Assembly (NCBI RefSeq): GCF_947166415.1
Contig: NZ_CAMVEE010000014.1
Location: 1 to 46,897 of the forward strand
Direction of reading: 5' to 3'
Source: an uncultured Methanobrevibacter sp.
Lineage (GTDB): Archaea; Methanobacteriota; Methanobacteria; Methanobacteriales; Methanobacteriaceae
Length of the DNA: 46,897 bases
Part shown: positions 9,094-17,649 of the stretch, piece by piece
Numbering within the stretch: the first letter of the stretch is position 1
How the letters are laid out: every line of letters starts with the position of its first letter
Program-made: the position numbers and the translations under genes
Notes under the pieces: model-generated
What the model was told of the DNA's origin: nothing
The model's input: only the letters and a program-made list of their open reading frames with translations
Databases searched by the model: none

Positions 9094-9678
9094 ATGAAAG
9101 CTGGTGTTTTGTATAGTGGTGGTAAAGATTCATCTTTTATGGCAGTCATGCTTAAAAGGTTAGGTCTTGATGTAGAATTATGCACCGCTAACTTTGGCGT
9201 ATACAAGTCATACATTCCAGCAAGCAAATCAGCAAAATCCTTAGGTTTTAATCATAGGGTTCTTGATTTGGACATCGGATTGCTTGATAAAACCTGTGAC
9301 ATGATAATGAATGACGGGTTCCCGAATGATGGAATCAAATTCATCCACGAAAATGTCATTGAAAAGGTCGCTGAGGAGTACGATATTATTGCAGACGGGA
9401 CAAGAAGGGATGACAGAACCCCGAAACTCAATGTCAATCAAATAAGAAGTCTTGAAGATAGAAAAGATGTCCAGTACATTAATTTGGACAGTTTTGGTCA
9501 CAAATCTGTTAAGTTAATCACATCAAATCTATTCGAAATATCTCATGAGAAGAGCAACAAGGACAACAGTTCAGATTATGAGGTTGAAATAAGGACTTTG
9601 ATTGATGAGAAAGGAGGAAATTCATTGGACATTTTCCCCGAACATTATCAAACTCGTGTTATCGGATATAAAAAATAA
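9094..9678 (+). CDS. PP-loop ATP pyrophosphatase (asparagine synthase-like)
   Basis: A 194-residue archaeal PP-loop protein. The ATP-binding SGGKDS motif is at residues 8-13. A second conserved stretch, [15 protein letters not shown] (around 108-122), matches the small archaeal ATPase family that accompanies PDCD5 and L39e in euryarchaeal operons. PP-loop enzymes adenylate a substrate, often tRNA bases or acids, releasing pyrophosphate. The substrate here is unknown, and no zinc ribbon or THUMP domain is present. The gene is 5 bp downstream of the PDCD5 gene and followed after 26 bp by rpl39e. Its consistent embedding in a translation operon suggests an RNA-modification role, which is inference. 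Confidence 0.85.
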   Translation: MKAGVLYSGGKDSSFMAVMLKRLGLDVELCTANFGVYKSYIPASKSAKSLGFNHRVLDLDIGLLDKTCDMIMNDGFPNDGIKFIHENVIEKVAEEYDIIADGTRRDDRTPKLNVNQIRSLEDRKDVQYINLDSFGHKSVKLITSNLFEISHEKSNKDNSSDYEVEIRTLIDEKGGNSLDIFPEHYQTRVIGYKK

Positions 9679-9704
9679 TTATTATATGTATTACAGGTGA
9701 GAAA

Positions 9705-9860
9705 ATGAGTAGAAATAAACCATTAGCTAAAAAATTAAGAATGGCAAAAGCAAACAAACAAAACAGGAGAATTCCAATCTGGGCTTATGCTAAAACTAAC
9801 CGTAAACTTAGATACAGACCAAAACCTAGACATTGGAGAAGAAACAGTCTTAAATTATAA
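9705..9860 (+). CDS. rpl39e: 50S ribosomal protein L39e
   Basis: A 51-residue very basic protein beginning [20 protein letters not shown] and ending [11 protein letters not shown], the standard length and ending of L39e. This small protein lines the ribosomal exit tunnel in archaea and eukaryotes. ATG 9705 follows GGTGAGA (9697-9703). The TAA stop is at 9858-9860, 11 bp before rpl31e. Confidence 0.97.
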   Translation: MSRNKPLAKKLRMAKANKQNRRIPIWAYAKTNRKLRYRPKPRHWRRNSLKL

Positions 9861-9871
9861 GAGGGGTTATT

Positions 9872-10117
9872 ATGGAAAGAGTTTACACAATTCCACTTAG
9901 AAATGTAAAAAACGTTAAAAGGACTATCAGAGCTCCTAGAGCTATCAGAGAAGTAAAAAACTTCTTAACCAAACACATGAAAGCTGAAGAAGTAAAAATT
10001 GATGAATCTATCAATCATGCTATTTGGGAAAGAGGTATTCAAAAAATACCTTCTAAAATTACTGTAAAAGCAGTTAAAGATGATGATGGTGTTGTACAAG
10101 CTACTTTAGCAGAATAG
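9872..10117 (+). CDS. rpl31e: 50S ribosomal protein L31e
   Basis: An 81-residue L31e protein located near the exit tunnel of the large subunit. It has the family start [15 protein letters not shown], the [12 protein letters not shown] core and a [15 protein letters not shown] strand segment. ATG 9872 follows AGAGGGG (9860-9866). Spacing to rpl39e is 11 bp and to eif6 47 bp, all on the same strand. Normal length. Confidence 0.97.
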   Translation: MERVYTIPLRNVKNVKRTIRAPRAIREVKNFLTKHMKAEEVKIDESINHAIWERGIQKIPSKITVKAVKDDDGVVQATLAE

Positions 10118-10164
10118 CTATAGTACCTTTACCATGCTATTGAGTACAAATGTGAGGTAACAAT

Positions 10165-10836
10165 ATGTTAAAAAGAGTAGATATTGTAGGAAATCCGAAT
10201 GTTGGAGTCTTTGTTCTAGCAACTGACGATTTAGCTATTGTTCCTTATACCCTTTTAGATGAAAAGGCGGATATTATTAAGGAAGCTTTAGATGTTGAAG
10301 TTGTTAAGTCTTCAATTTCAGGTAGCAGTCTCATTGGATCTTTAGCTGTTGCTAATTCAAATGGTATTGTTGTTTCCCCACATGTTTTGGATAGAGAAAT
10401 TAAACAGTTTGAAGAGCTTGGTTTAAATGTGGCAACAATTCCGGGTCAATACACTGCTGTGGGTAATATTGTTGCAGCAAACGACACCGGAGCTATCGTA
10501 AGCCCATTTTTATCTGACGAAGCTGTTCAAGTGATTGAAGAGACTTTGGATGTTAATGTCGAAGCAACTTCCATGGTTGGCAGCGACATTATCGGTTCTT
10601 TGATTTCAGTTACCAACAAAGGATTCTTAATCAGTGGTAACGCTGTTCCAAGTGAAATAAACTTTGCTCAAGAAGTATTTGGTGTAGAAGGAGATATTGG
10701 TACTGTTGGTAGAGGTATTTCTTTAGTCGGCGCTTGTATCATTTCCAATTCAAATGGTGCAATTGTAGCTAAAGATAGTACTGGTCCTGAAATGGCTAGA
10801 GTTGAAGAAGCATTAGGCTTTTTAGATGATTTTTAA
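10165..10836 (+). CDS. eif6: Translation initiation factor 6 (aIF6)
   Basis: A 223-residue aIF6, the anti-association factor that binds the 50S subunit and blocks joining with the 30S. The pseudo-fivefold pentein repeats are easy to follow: SGSSLIGSLAVANSNGIVVS, then ANDTGAIVSPFLS, GSDIIGSLISVTNKGFLIS and GACIISNSNGAIVAK. The start is MLKRVDIVGNPNVGVF. ATG 10165 is preceded by GTGAGGT (10152-10158). Normal archaeal length. It lies directly upstream of rpl18a, as in other euryarchaea. Confidence 0.97.
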   Translation: MLKRVDIVGNPNVGVFVLATDDLAIVPYTLLDEKADIIKEALDVEVVKSSISGSSLIGSLAVANSNGIVVSPHVLDREIKQFEELGLNVATIPGQYTAVGNIVAANDTGAIVSPFLSDEAVQVIEETLDVNVEATSMVGSDIIGSLISVTNKGFLISGNAVPSEINFAQEVFGVEGDIGTVGRGISLVGACIISNSNGAIVAKDSTGPEMARVEEALGFLDDF

Positions 10837-10860
10837 TTAATATATCATGAGGGATTTAAT

Positions 10861-11085
10861 ATGATAACAAAAATTTACAGAGTTAAAGGTACTTTTGTAA
10901 TGGGCGATGAATATCATAAGTTTACTAAAGAATACAAAGCTACTTGTGAAGCTGATGTAGAACAAAAAATCTACGAACGTTTCGGAAGTAAACATGGTAT
11001 TACCAGGAACCAAATTTCTATTAAAGAAATTGAAGAAATTGCTCCTGAAGATGTCGAAGACCCAATCGTAAAAGAAATTTTATAG
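10861..11085 (+). CDS. rpl18a: 50S ribosomal protein L18Ae (LX)
   Basis: A 74-residue archaeal LX/L18Ae protein, a single half-domain of eukaryotic L20/L18a. It has the conserved IYRVKGTFVMGDEYHKFTKE start and YERFGSKHGITRNQI. ATG 10861 follows GAGGGA (10849-10854). It is between eif6 and the prefoldin alpha gene, a conserved archaeal order. Confidence 0.95.
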   Translation: MITKIYRVKGTFVMGDEYHKFTKEYKATCEADVEQKIYERFGSKHGITRNQISIKEIEEIAPEDVEDPIVKEIL

Positions 11086-11103
11086 GCACGTGTAGGTGTT
11101 ATT

Positions 11104-11535
11104 ATGGAAGATCAGCAAAGATTAAACAATCTTCTTAATGAAATTAATGCATACAGACAGCAAGCTGAGTTAATCCAACAACAGATTGAATTGATTCAAG
11201 CTTCCATCGCTGAAGTGGATGCATTATCCAACACTCTCGATGACATTGAAGGAAAAGAAGCAGTTGAAGCTTTCGTTCCTGTAGGTGCTGGTTCTTTCAT
11301 TAAAGGGGAACTTAAAAGTACTGATGAAATCATTGTAAGTATCGGTTCCGGCCTTGCTGTAAAAAAAGATGCTGATGGCGCCCGCGAAATTCTCGCTGGA
11401 CAAAAAGAAGACTTAAAAGATAGCTTAGATAAAATGTTAGCTAACTTACAACAATGCTCTGACATTATGGGAAGTCTTCAAGCACAAGCTGAACAGATTG
11501 CAGCTGCAGCTCAAGGCAACATTACTCAAATGTAA
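11104..11535 (+). CDS. pfdA: Prefoldin alpha subunit
   Basis: A 143-residue prefoldin alpha subunit, part of the jellyfish-shaped alpha2-beta4 chaperone that hands unfolded proteins to the thermosome. Two long coiled-coil helices flank a central beta segment. The first covers residues 1-45 (MEDQQRLNNLLNEINAYRQQ and on), and the second about 95-140. The middle contains the family motif FVPVGAGSFIKGEL. ATG 11104 follows AGGTG (11094-11098). It is the last gene of the translation operon, followed by very T-rich sequence. Confidence 0.95.
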   Translation: MEDQQRLNNLLNEINAYRQQAELIQQQIELIQASIAEVDALSNTLDDIEGKEAVEAFVPVGAGSFIKGELKSTDEIIVSIGSGLAVKKDADGAREILAGQKEDLKDSLDKMLANLQQCSDIMGSLQAQAEQIAAAAQGNITQM

Positions 11536-11780
11536 TGGCATACTTTACAATTTTTTCTTTTTTTTCTTTTTTTGATTTTACAATTTTTTAATTTAGTCTT
11601 TTTTTTTTTTATTGATTTTGTCACTATAAACTCATAAGTTTCAATCCCATGAAAGATTTGTTAAAATTGATGATAAATGTGATGGATGGAGCGAAACGTC
11701 TAGTTATGTCCTGTTCTATTAAAATAATTTGATTCAGCACCCACCATGTGTTTAACTAAAATTAAAGGCAAAATCAGGGT
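11536..11780. other. T-rich spacer between pfdA and the DUF447-like gene
   Basis: Long T tracts (11550-11613) suit a terminator for the plus-strand operon. Bases 11576-11605 form the left copy of a 30-base direct repeat found again at 12744-12773. The remainder has no convincing gene. Confidence 0.5.
11576..11605 (+). repeat. Left copy of direct repeat flanking the DUF447-like gene
   Basis: TTTTACAATTTT-TT-AATTT-A-GTC-T7. It matches 12744-12773 at 27 of 30 positions by eye, differing only at the two bases after TTTTACAATTTT and at the base before GTC. T-richness lowers the significance. Confidence 0.5.
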
Positions 11781-12422
11781 TTATTCAACGTCAAAACCCT
11801 TTTCTATCATGCTGTTTTTAAGAATCTCCATAGCTTTTATAGTATCTTGTCCAGAAACCCTCTTAATCATACGATTGTTTTCATTGAACCTTCCGACAAA
11901 ATAATCCTGCTGTTCCTTACTTACAAGGTCAAGCCGAGTATAGTTTGTAAGGCATTCCAGAAGCGCAAATACTCCTCGGTTTAAAGCCTTTGCACATGGA
12001 TTGTTTTTGACTATTTCCACAACATCACTGCTTATGATATAAGCTTCTCCATTTGATGTTACATGGTCTTTAATCGGATCCATTTTTCTAATATCTGTGA
12101 CATCACAAATGATATATGCTTCTGCATTTTTCAATATTGCAATGTCCTCATCATCTGTAAACTCTTCAATATCCAAGTTTCCGATGGTTGAATTTACAAA
12201 ATTTATGGGATCAAATGTAATATTTACAACATATTTTCGTGTTTCCATAATGTTTTTCAGGGTTTGTGTGCCGACAAATAATCTGCATCCAAGTTTGTCT
12301 TTGCCTTTGCATACAATTCCTATTGGCGCTGCATTTTTTACACCGTCCTTGCTCATGGTAGTGTAAATCCCTTCATATTTCTGCCCTTCTTCAATTCCAA
12401 TATCTGTCAAATCCAGAACCAT
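11781..12422 (-). CDS. DUF447-family protein (flavin-reductase-like fold)
   Basis: A 213-residue archaeal DUF447 protein. The family is related to FMN-binding split-barrel proteins. The N-terminal half has the pattern EGIYTTMSKDGVKNAAPIGI ... RLFVGTQTLKNI, where a split barrel would bind a flavin, and the C-terminal half is helical. No catalytic role is established, so a flavin link is inference. The ATG is preceded on the minus strand by GGTGAT, a good ribosome-binding site. It lies alone on the minus strand between pfdA and ftsY and is framed by 30-base direct repeats. A 7-bp inverted repeat (AGGGTTT/AAACCCT, 11776-11802) surrounds its stop. Confidence 0.8.
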   Translation of the reverse strand: MVLDLTDIGIEEGQKYEGIYTTMSKDGVKNAAPIGIVCKGKDKLGCRLFVGTQTLKNIMETRKYVVNITFDPINFVNSTIGNLDIEEFTDDEDIAILKNAEAYIICDVTDIRKMDPIKDHVTSNGEAYIISSDVVEIVKNNPCAKALNRGVFALLECLTNYTRLDLVSKEQQDYFVGRFNENNRMIKRVSGQDTIKAMEILKNSMIEKGFDVE

Positions 12423-12848
12423 TTTATCACCATATTAATTTACATTTTAATTATAATATCTATTTATTAATCTAATTAAAAATTATTGTCAAAACACCAT
12501 TTAAAACGACATCATCTTTACTATTTTTAACTGTAATTAACTTTTTGTTTTTAAAAATCAGTATTTATTTAGATTATTGGGCTTAACTGAGAAATTATTT
12601 CCTTAAAATAAAGATTTAGCTAGTAATTTTAAAAGATATATAAATAGTATGTTAAAAATGGTTTACATTAGAATAATTCCGTTTGAAATATAGGGATTTA
12701 AAATTTGAGAGTTTTGGACCGCTCCGTTTTTTCTTTTTTTCACTTTTACAATTTTCAAATTTGGTCTTTTTTTACTCTTTTTTAAATAATATAAAAAATA
12801 TAGATATTATTAATTAAATTTTTCACTAACTGATAGGTAGGGTTAATT
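12423..12848. other. 426-bp spacer between DUF447-like gene and ftsY
   Basis: AT-rich. It holds a good TATA box, AGATATATAAATAG (12634-12646), then about 60 bp of ordinary composition including GGACCGCTCC, then a T-rich block (12727-12740). This layout would suit either a short RNA of about 65-70 nt or the start of a long ftsY leader. A second AT-rich TATA-like stretch lies at 12783-12810. The right copy of the flanking repeat is at 12744-12773. No ORF is supported. Confidence 0.4.
12744..12773 (+). repeat. Right copy of direct repeat flanking the DUF447-like gene
   Basis: TTTTACAATTTT-CA-AATTT-G-GTC-T7, 27 of 30 identical to 11576-11605. Both copies are also preceded by a TTTTTTCTTTTTTT tract. 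Confidence 0.5.
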
Positions 12849-14255
12849 TTGTTTGAATCATTGAAAAAGAAATTTTCACGTACTAGTGAACAATTGGAAG
12901 AAGAGCTTAAAGAAGAGGCTATGCAAGAAGATAATTTCCAGGAAGAATCCGGAAAAAGGTTTTCATTTTTCTCATTCGGCAGAAAAAAAGAGGAAGAGGA
13001 TGCTGATGAATCCACTCTCCTTCCGGAAGCTGAAGAAGATGAAGAAAAAATTATCGAAGACACTCCAGAAATTGAAGAATTAGAGGAGGATTCTGAAGCC
13101 ACTGAAGAGAAAAAATCTCGTTTTTGGAGCAGGAATAAGGATAAGGATGAGGAAGATTCAGAAGAGGATGAAGATTCAGATGATGGGTCTGAAGAGAAGA
13201 AATCTCACTTCTGGAGTAGGAATAAGGATAAGTATGAAGAGGATTCAGAAGAGGATTCTGAAGAAGAGGAGTCTGGAGAGAAGAAATCTCACTTCTGGAG
13301 CAGAAACAAGAATAAGGAAGATATTTCTGCCGATGGAGAAGCTAGCGGAGGACTTTTCTCCTTTGTAAGAGAAAAAACCATTCAGGAAAAACACGTTGAA
13401 GATGTGTTGTGGGACCTTGAAATGGGTCTTCTTGAAGGGGATGTTGCAATGGAAGTTGCAACTGAAGTGGTTGAAAGTGTAAAGAACAACCTTGTCGGTA
13501 AAAAGATTAAAAGAAGTAATGATATCACTGAATTAACTTACAACGCTTTAAGAGATTCAGTAGCCGAAATTATTGATGTTCCAGGCAAATCCATGACAGA
13601 AATGATTGAAGAGAAAAAGGTTCAAGGAGAACCTCTTGTCGTAATGTTTGTCGGAATTAATGGTACTGGAAAAACCACAACAATCGGTAAACTGGCAAAT
13701 TACTATCTTAAAAAAGGTTACACTCCTGTAATTGCAGCTTCTGACACATTCAGGGCAGGAGCTATTGAACAGGTAACTTATCATGCTGATAATGTCGGCG
13801 TTAAAATCATCAAGCACCAAAAAGGCTCAGATCCTGCAGCAGTAGCATACGATGCTGTAGAGCATGCCCGTGCACAGGGAAAAGAGCTGGTCTTGATTGA
13901 TACTGCCGGAAGGATGCAGACCAATACCAATCTTATGGATGAAATGAAAAAAATCAAGAGGGTAGCCAACCCTGATTTAGTCATATTCGTCGGTGATGCG
14001 CTGACAGGTAACGACGCAACCGAACAGGCTGCAAAATTCAATGAAGCTATTGACATTGACGGAGTCATTTTAACCAAAGCCGATGCGGACAGTAAAGGTG
14101 GTGCATCCCTTTCAATAGGTTACGTCATCAAAAAACCGATAATGTTCTTGGGTGTCGGCCAGGGATATGATGACATCATGGAATATGATGCTGAATGGAT
14201 GTTAAATCAATTGTTCAGCGAAGATGAGACAGCAGTTGAAGCTTTAGAGGAATAA
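12849..14255 (+). CDS. ftsY: Signal recognition particle receptor FtsY
   Basis: A 468-residue SRP receptor GTPase that docks ribosome-SRP complexes at the membrane. The NG domain begins near residue 170. G1 GINGTGKTT is at 270-278, DTFRAGA at 299-305, DTAGR at 351-355, TKAD at 409-412, then GGASLSIGY. The first ~165 residues are an acidic, Ser/Lys-rich A-domain with three copies of EKKS(R/H)FWSRNK(D/N)K, starting near residues 87, 116 and 144, separated by Glu/Asp-Ser runs. The start is TTG at 12849 with GGTAGGGT (12835-12842) upstream. The stop codon directly abuts the ATG of the CapA-like gene. Confidence 0.95.
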   Translation: MFESLKKKFSRTSEQLEEELKEEAMQEDNFQEESGKRFSFFSFGRKKEEEDADESTLLPEAEEDEEKIIEDTPEIEELEEDSEATEEKKSRFWSRNKDKDEEDSEEDEDSDDGSEEKKSHFWSRNKDKYEEDSEEDSEEEESGEKKSHFWSRNKNKEDISADGEASGGLFSFVREKTIQEKHVEDVLWDLEMGLLEGDVAMEVATEVVESVKNNLVGKKIKRSNDITELTYNALRDSVAEIIDVPGKSMTEMIEEKKVQGEPLVVMFVGINGTGKTTTIGKLANYYLKKGYTPVIAASDTFRAGAIEQVTYHADNVGVKIIKHQKGSDPAAVAYDAVEHARAQGKELVLIDTAGRMQTNTNLMDEMKKIKRVANPDLVIFVGDALTGNDATEQAAKFNEAIDIDGVILTKADADSKGGASLSIGYVIKKPIMFLGVGQGYDDIMEYDAEWMLNQLFSEDETAVEALEE

Positions 14256-15332
14256 ATGAATATCAAAAAAATATTATTGATGATATTGGCGGTTCTAGTC
14301 ATAATCGCCATAGTATCAACAACTTTGGGTGTTGGAAGTGACAATTCATTAGCCCAGTCATTAAAAGCGAAGGAAAACGTTTCCATGGCTGTTACAGGCG
14401 ATGTAATGTTTGCACGAAATATGCCTGGCGTTTTGAGTTTGGACTCAAGCCCATTTGAAGGAGTAAGTAATGTAACATCCAATGTTGATTTGCTTTTGAT
14501 AAACTTTGAAAATGCAGCAACATACTCTGAAAATCAGATAAAAGGCGATGTGCCTTTAAAATGCGACCCAAGTTATGTTCCATTGGCCAAGGCCAACAAC
14601 AATACTGTCGCATCTCTTGCCAACAACCATGCATTCGACTATGGTATTGAGGGCATGCAGGATACAGTCAAATATCTGGGAGATGCAGGAATAACTCCTA
14701 TTGGCGCAGGTGAAAATGAAAACGAAGCCCACAACGCCGTTGTCAAGGAAATAAAAGGCAGAGACATAACAATTCTAAATTATATGGATTCAAACAATTT
14801 TGTAGAATATGGCTATGAGGTAATGCCTTATGCAAATGGATCTTCTGCAGGATATTCTGCATATGACTCAGAAGATGCTCAAAAGCAGATTTCCGAAGCA
14901 AAAGACAGGGGATCCGATTTGATTGTAGCATATCTTCACTTTGGAAATGAATATTCCACTTCTCCAAACGAAGATCAGGTTAAAATTGCCCATGAATTGA
15001 TTGATTACGGTGCGGATGTTGTAATAGGTTCTCACCCTCATGTTCCTCAGGGAGTTGAAATGTATAATGGAAAACCGGTCTTTTACAGCCTTGGAAACTT
15101 CATATTTGACCAGTCAAACCCTGAAACCCATGTGGCATATTTCGTCAAAATCGATTTGGTAAATGATACAGGCAGATGTACAGTTTATCCTATAGTCATT
15201 TCAAATTACTTGCCTCAGTTCATGGGTGAAGAAGAGGGCACAGCTCTTTTAAGCGGACTGTCTCCACAATCCAAAGAGATGGAAATTCATGATGGCGTAG
15301 GTACCTTAAATTTCAATTTGACTGAAAATTAA
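14256..15332 (+). CDS. CapA/PgsA-family secreted protein (calcineurin-like fold)
   Basis: A 358-residue protein of the bacterial capsule synthesis CapA family (metallophosphatase-like fold), implicated in poly-gamma-glutamate or other surface polymer export in bacteria. An N-terminal signal/anchor helix (ILLMILAVLVIIAIVSTTL) is followed by family motifs. These are TGDVMFAR, LINFENA, LANNHAFDYG, YLHFGNEYS and GSHPHVPQG, and YSLGNFIFDQ near the end. These carry the metal-binding Asp, Asn and His residues. The ATG starts at the base after the ftsY stop, so translation coupling is likely. No PgsB/PgsC partner is nearby. In a pseudomurein organism the substrate may be a surface polymer, which is inference. 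Confidence 0.88.
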   Translation: MNIKKILLMILAVLVIIAIVSTTLGVGSDNSLAQSLKAKENVSMAVTGDVMFARNMPGVLSLDSSPFEGVSNVTSNVDLLLINFENAATYSENQIKGDVPLKCDPSYVPLAKANNNTVASLANNHAFDYGIEGMQDTVKYLGDAGITPIGAGENENEAHNAVVKEIKGRDITILNYMDSNNFVEYGYEVMPYANGSSAGYSAYDSEDAQKQISEAKDRGSDLIVAYLHFGNEYSTSPNEDQVKIAHELIDYGADVVIGSHPHVPQGVEMYNGKPVFYSLGNFIFDQSNPETHVAYFVKIDLVNDTGRCTVYPIVISNYLPQFMGEEEGTALLSGLSPQSKEMEIHDGVGTLNFNLTEN

Positions 15333-15696
15333 TATTTTCTTTCAAATTCATTATTTTTTAATTTTAATTCTTTTATTTTTATCAAATCTATTAAATTTTA
15401 CATTATTTTATTTATAGGATGTTTAAATAATATCATTTTTGCTATAGCGAGTCAACAAATCAATATTTCATTCATGATTAGATTAGTATTTATCTATTTT
15501 AAATTCCATTTATTTAAGCTTATTATACTTTATTTTAATATAATTGTTCTTTTATTTTCAATTTATATGTATTTTTTATCTTTTTTTATTAATTTAGTCA
15601 ATTTTAAAGCTATTTTCAAATTTTAAAGTTTTAAAAACATTTATATATGGTTTAAAATATAACTTTATCCACGAATTGATTTTTTTTAAAAATATA
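15333..15696. other. AT-rich spacer and promoter before the first Ig/TIM-barrel gene
   Basis: About 360 bp with very high A+T and several T tracts. The one clear signal is a TATA box, CATTTATATATGG (15638-15650). It would place transcription start near 15670, giving a leader of about 25 nt to ATG 15697. Nothing else is supported. Confidence 0.45.
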
Positions 15697-17604
15697 ATGG
15701 ATGGTGAAAAGATTTCGATAAAAAATAAGGCATTAGTAATTTCTTTAGTATTGATGTTGTTTTTAATACTAGGTGCTGTCAGTGCAGCAGATACTAATGT
15801 TTCAGATATTCAAAATTCAAATGAAAATGTAAATGTCGATTTGAATGAGGATAACGATATTTTAGAATCTACATCTGATGATAATTTACAAGATAATGAA
15901 GAGAAAACTAATTTAAGTTCAACTGAAGGCGAGAATAGTGTAGCTAGCCCAGAAAATAATGATGTTGTTGCTAGTCAAGAAAGTGAAGTTTTAGGAGATG
16001 TTGAAGCTTCAATGAAAGTCGTATCTCCTTCAGTGATAGTAAATAAAGAAGCATTTTCTGTAAGATTAACTGATGCAAATGGAAATGGACTAGCAAATAA
16101 GGAAGTGAAATTTTCACTTAATGGAGGCCATTTCACAAGATACACTGATGCGTCAGGTTACGCTAATTTAAAATTAAATTTACAAACTAAATATTATACA
16201 ATTCATTACATGTTTAATGAAGCCGGTTACACTACCGTTAAAGGCAATTCAACTTTTTTAGTTGTCAGCGATAATCAGCCAACATTTGCCGCAAGCACAT
16301 ACATTGCTTACAGGGGATTCATGAATCCTTATACTGTAGCATTATCCGTTGATGGAGTAAAGTTGGCAGATAAGAGAATAAAACTCACTCTTGATGGAAA
16401 AACATATTACAGAACTACCGATGCCGATGGAAAAGCCGTTTTAAACATTTTCTTAAGTCCTGGAACTTATGTTGTAAGATACATTTTTGATGCTCAAGAC
16501 GGCCTTAAAAAGGCTTCCGGATGCAAAACCATAATAGTTAGGCAAGGAATGCCGATTACAATTACTTCAGCATCCTCCCTGACAATGCCTGAAATGGTGT
16601 CTACACCTTATAAGGTAAAGGTGCTTGATGCTAGAGGAAATCCCGTTAATGGAAAAATCATTTTCAAAATCAAGGGCAAGTCCTATACAAGAACCATTGG
16701 CAGTGACGGCATTGCTTCTGTAAACATCAAATTGCCTCAAGGTACCTACAAAATCGCTAGTTACCACAATAAAGACTCATTATACAATTACAGGTACCTA
16801 TCCAAAGACATAAAAACAGTTCAAGTAACTAAGGATCACGGGTTCTGGATTTTCGGTTCCGATATGAACAATGTGAACTTGAATACCTTGAATCAATATG
16901 GAACCAAGCACATATTCCTGAATTATTATGCACTTGAATTATATGGAAAGGCAAATGTGGAAAAATTCATAAGCAAAGCAAATAATTATGGCATGAAAGT
17001 CCACATATGGATGCAAGTGTTCTATGATGGAAGTTGGATTTCACCGGTAAACAGCGACGGGTCATATAAATACAGCTTCTTCAACTCTAAAATAAATGAA
17101 GCAAAATCTTATGCTGCCATTAAAGGTGTTGCTGGAGTTCACATGGACTATTTAAGATTCCCTGGAACCGCTTATAAACATCAAAACGGTGTGAAAGCTA
17201 TCAATTACTTCACAAAACAGCTAGCAACTGCAGTGCATAAAGTAAACTCCAAGTTAATTGTTTCTGCGGCCGTGATGCCTGAAGTAAGTTCCAATAAATA
17301 TTACTATGGCCAGGACATTCCTACATTATCCAAATATCTGGATGTAATTGTTCCTATGATTTATAAGGGAAATTATGAGGCAGGAACTTCCTGGATTAAG
17401 TCAACAACTGCGGCGTTCGTAAAACAAAGTAACGGTGCAAAAATCTGGACAGGACTTCAAGCTTATAGGTCTGACGACGATGTAACTTTATTATCCTCTA
17501 CAGAGCTTTATAAAGATGCTAAAGCTGCAATGGAAGGAGGAGCAGCGGGAGTTATATCCTTCAGATGGGGTGTATCAAATTACATTAAATTCCACACATT
17601 ATAG
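15697..17604 (+). CDS. Secreted Ig-like repeat protein with C-terminal TIM-barrel glycosidase-like domain (paralog 1)
   Basis: A 635-residue secreted protein. Signal peptide: KALVISLVLMLFLILGAVSAA. Next is an acidic Asn/Asp/Ser-rich spacer to about residue 100, then three Ig-like (bacterial Big-type) domains. Each has the pattern 'vkl.GK.Y.R..DadG.A.l...L..GtY', between about 105 and 370. From residue 380 to the end is an alpha/beta-barrel-like domain: GFWIFGSDMNN, KVHIWMQVFY, GVHMDYLRFPG, AAVMPE and VIVPMIYKGNY. The DYxRFP and PMxY signatures match the GHL10/DUF4015 group of putative glycosyl hydrolases. I chose ATG 15697 over TTG 15676, which lies at or before the likely transcription start. 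It ends in a 10-bp terminator hairpin. Pseudomurein or glycan cleavage is plausible but inferred. Confidence 0.85.
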   Translation: MDGEKISIKNKALVISLVLMLFLILGAVSAADTNVSDIQNSNENVNVDLNEDNDILESTSDDNLQDNEEKTNLSSTEGENSVASPENNDVVASQESEVLGDVEASMKVVSPSVIVNKEAFSVRLTDANGNGLANKEVKFSLNGGHFTRYTDASGYANLKLNLQTKYYTIHYMFNEAGYTTVKGNSTFLVVSDNQPTFAASTYIAYRGFMNPYTVALSVDGVKLADKRIKLTLDGKTYYRTTDADGKAVLNIFLSPGTYVVRYIFDAQDGLKKASGCKTIIVRQGMPITITSASSLTMPEMVSTPYKVKVLDARGNPVNGKIIFKIKGKSYTRTIGSDGIASVNIKLPQGTYKIASYHNKDSLYNYRYLSKDIKTVQVTKDHGFWIFGSDMNNVNLNTLNQYGTKHIFLNYYALELYGKANVEKFISKANNYGMKVHIWMQVFYDGSWISPVNSDGSYKYSFFNSKINEAKSYAAIKGVAGVHMDYLRFPGTAYKHQNGVKAINYFTKQLATAVHKVNSKLIVSAAVMPEVSSNKYYYGQDIPTLSKYLDVIVPMIYKGNYEAGTSWIKSTTAAFVKQSNGAKIWTGLQAYRSDDDVTLLSSTELYKDAKAAMEGGAAGVISFRWGVSNYIKFHTL

Positions 17605-17639
17605 AAATTGATTTTTCTATAATCTTACTTTTTTTTTAA
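17598..17639 (+). terminator. Terminator hairpin spanning the stop codon of paralog 1
   Basis: ATTATAGAAA (17598-17607), loop TTGATT, TTTCTATAAT (17614-17623), then CTTAC and T9. It is a perfect 10-bp stem with the TAG stop (17602-17604) in its 5' arm. The next paralog starts 27 bp beyond. Confidence 0.7.
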
Positions 17640-17649
17640 AGAGGTGCGT

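Noticed and set aside
11668..11720. C/D-box guide RNA (TTGATGA near 11669)
   Set aside because: No D or D' box (CTGA) at suitable spacing and no second C' box, so it is not convincing.
12782..13102. 106-aa minus-strand Ser-rich ORF opposite ftsY
   Set aside because: Mirror of the Glu/Lys-rich acidic domain of FtsY, with no start signals.
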